From Myxococcales bacterium (GTDB taxonomy: Bacteria; Myxococcota; Myxococcia; Myxococcales; Myxococcaceae): DNA of 6,485 bases. The translations under genes were made by a program, and so were the position numbers. The notes under the pieces are model-generated. The model had not been told where the DNA came from, did not search any database, and saw nothing but the letters and a program-made list of their open reading frames with translations. Position 1 is the stretch's first letter. Each line of letters opens with the position of its first letter. Where the stretch lies: NCBI GenBank assembly GCA_009885595.1, contig VFKJ01000372.1, positions 1-6,485 on the forward strand. The letters are read 5' to 3'. This document shows positions 5,155 through 6,485 of this stretch, piece by piece.

Positions 5155-6485
5155 ATGACCCAATCGCTCGCTGCCGTCGTGCTGTGCGCAGGCAAGGGTA
5201 CGCGGATGAAGTCCGACCGCGCGAAGGTGCTCCACCCGATCCTCGGGCGCCCGCTCGCGTGGTACCCCATCGCCACCGCGTACGAGCTGGGCGCCTCGCA
5301 GGTGGTGGCGGTGATCGGCCACCAGGCTGACGAAGTGAAGACCGCGCTGAACGGCGGTTTTCCCGAGCAGGCGTTGCAGTTCGCGGTGCAGGCGCAGCAG
5401 CGGGGCACGGGCGACGCGGTGAACGCGGCCCGGGGCGCGCTGACCGGCTTTTCCGGCGCAGTGCTGATTCTCTACGGAGACGTGCCGCTGCTCACCGTGG
5501 ACACGCTCAAGCGCCTGCTCGTCGCGTACGAGCCCGCCAAGGGGCCGCTGGCGATGATCAGCTGCCGCCTGCCGGATCCCACGGGCTACGGACGGGTGCT
5601 GCGCGGCGCGGGACACCGCGTCGAGGGCATCGTGGAGCACAAGGACGCCACGCCCGAGCAGAAGCTGATCTCCGAGGTGAACGCCGGCATCTACGTGGCC
5701 GACTCGAAGTTCCTCTGGGGCGCGCTCGAGCGCCTCACGCCGCAGAACGCGCAGGGCGAGCTGTACCTCACCGACATCGTGGCGCAGGCCGCGAAGCTGG
5801 GCACCGTGGCGGTGATCGAAGCCCCCGCCGAAGAGACCGCCGGCGTGAATGATCGCGCCGAGCTGGCGGACCGAGCCGAGGTGATTCGCGCGCGCATCAA
5901 CCTGCGGCACATGCGCCTGGGCGTGACGCTCACCCACCCGGCCTCGACCTTCATCGACGCCGGGGTGGAGATCGGCCCCGAGACGACCATCGGTCCGAAT
6001 GTCTCCATCCAGGGCTCGTGTGAGATCGGCGCTCACGTCGTCATCGGCCAGGGGGCGGTGCTGATGAACACCACGGTGGGGGACGGCGCCGAGGTGAAGC
6101 CGTACACGGTGACCGAAGAGGCGATCGTCGGCCCGAAGTGCCAGGTCGGCCCCTTCGCCCGGCTGCGCCCCGGCACCGTGCTCGAGGAAGCCGTGCACGT
6201 CGGCAACTTCGTGGAGACCAAGAAGGCGCGGCTGCGCAAGGGCACCAAGGCGGGCCACCTGGCGTACCTCGGTGACGCGGACATCGGCGCCGGCAGCAAC
6301 ATCGGCGCGGGCACCATCACCTGCAACTACGACGGCGTGAGCAAGCACGAGACGGTGCTGGGCGCGAACGTATTCGTGGGGTCCGACACGCAGCTGGTAG
6401 CGCCCGTGCGAATCGGTGACGGCGCATTTATCGGGGCTGGCTCGACCATTACTGAGGATGTCCCCGCCGGAGCGTTGTCGATTTC
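5155..6485 (+). CDS. glmU: Bifunctional GlmU: N-acetylglucosamine-1-phosphate uridyltransferase / glucosamine-1-phosphate acetyltransferase (3' end outside window)
   Basis: GlmU makes UDP-GlcNAc, precursor of peptidoglycan and lipopolysaccharide, in two steps in the cytoplasm. The N-terminal Rossmann-like uridyltransferase domain shows LCAGKGTRMKS (10-20) with K24 in AKVLH, the uridine-contacting QQRGTGDA (81-88), the Mg2+ ligand D109 in LYGDVPLL, GYGR at 144-147, N176 and N232 (GVND). From about residue 250 the left-handed beta-helix acetyltransferase domain begins, with hexapeptide-like repeats (IGPETTIGPNVSI, IGAHVVIG). The catalytic His is H368 in KGTKAGHLAYLGD, followed by NIGAGTITCNYDG. 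The 443 codons in the window leave about 10-15 of the usual ~456 outside. AAAGG at 5143-5147, 7 nt upstream, supports the ATG at 5155. It is divergent from ggt. All expected motifs are intact, so it should be functional. Confidence 0.98.
   Translation, partial: MTQSLAAVVLCAGKGTRMKSDRAKVLHPILGRPLAWYPIATAYELGASQVVAVIGHQADEVKTALNGGFPEQALQFAVQAQQRGTGDAVNAARGALTGFSGAVLILYGDVPLLTVDTLKRLLVAYEPAKGPLAMISCRLPDPTGYGRVLRGAGHRVEGIVEHKDATPEQKLISEVNAGIYVADSKFLWGALERLTPQNAQGELYLTDIVAQAAKLGTVAVIEAPAEETAGVNDRAELADRAEVIRARINLRHMRLGVTLTHPASTFIDAGVEIGPETTIGPNVSIQGSCEIGAHVVIGQGAVLMNTTVGDGAEVKPYTVTEEAIVGPKCQVGPFARLRPGTVLEEAVHVGNFVETKKARLRKGTKAGHLAYLGDADIGAGSNIGAGTITCNYDGVSKHETVLGANVFVGSDTQLVAPVRIGDGAFIGAGSTITEDVPAGALSI

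Noticed and set aside
5050..6348. 432-aa minus-strand ORF
   Set aside because: Antisense to glmU, whose catalytic motifs are all intact. Its His/Arg/Ala-rich composition is a GC shadow.

Overview
The window is GC-rich and densely coded. It suggests a myxobacterium-like member of the Myxococcota (former Deltaproteobacteria). The basis is the strong GC preference at third codon positions and the partial gene at the left edge, which resembles the N-terminal region of large HEAT-repeat proteins common in myxobacteria. This placement is inferred from family recognition, not from a marker-gene comparison.

Layout from left to right. (1) At 1-355, on the minus strand, is the 5' part of a HEAT-type protein gene that runs off the window. 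(2) At 476-536 is a 61-bp sequence that duplicates the last 18 sense codons and stop codon of the ggt gene located 2.6 kb away. (3) At 594-1255, on the plus strand, is a FitA/FitB (VapBC)-type toxin-antitoxin operon with a palindrome at its start. (4) At 1269-3021, on the minus strand, are three closely packed genes, in transcription order: a 91-aa helical protein, an AbiEii/MNT-like nucleotidyltransferase overlapping it by 14 bp, and a LYC1-like GNAT acetyltransferase. (5) At 3085-4782, on the minus strand, is a complete secreted gamma-glutamyltranspeptidase (ggt). (6) At 4783-5154 is a spacer diverging from ggt, with an inverted repeat and one or two possible small ORFs. (7) From 5155 to the right edge, on the plus strand, is glmU, complete except for roughly the last 10-15 codons.

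The core housekeeping content is glmU (UDP-GlcNAc synthesis for the cell wall) and ggt (glutathione and gamma-glutamyl peptide breakdown in the periplasm or outside the cell). The most notable feature is that everything between ggt and the HEAT gene (about 537-3083: vapBC, the nucleotidyltransferase pair and the acetyltransferase) lies between two 61-bp direct repeats. The repeats differ at one base, which is a synonymous change in the ggt reading frame. The simplest reading is that ggt and the HEAT gene were once adjacent on the same strand, and that a small accessory cassette carrying one clear and one possible toxin-antitoxin pair was inserted at the 3' end of ggt, duplicating that end. No integrase or transposase is present, so the mechanism is open.

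No tRNA, rRNA, CRISPR array, insertion sequence or convincing intrinsic terminator was seen.
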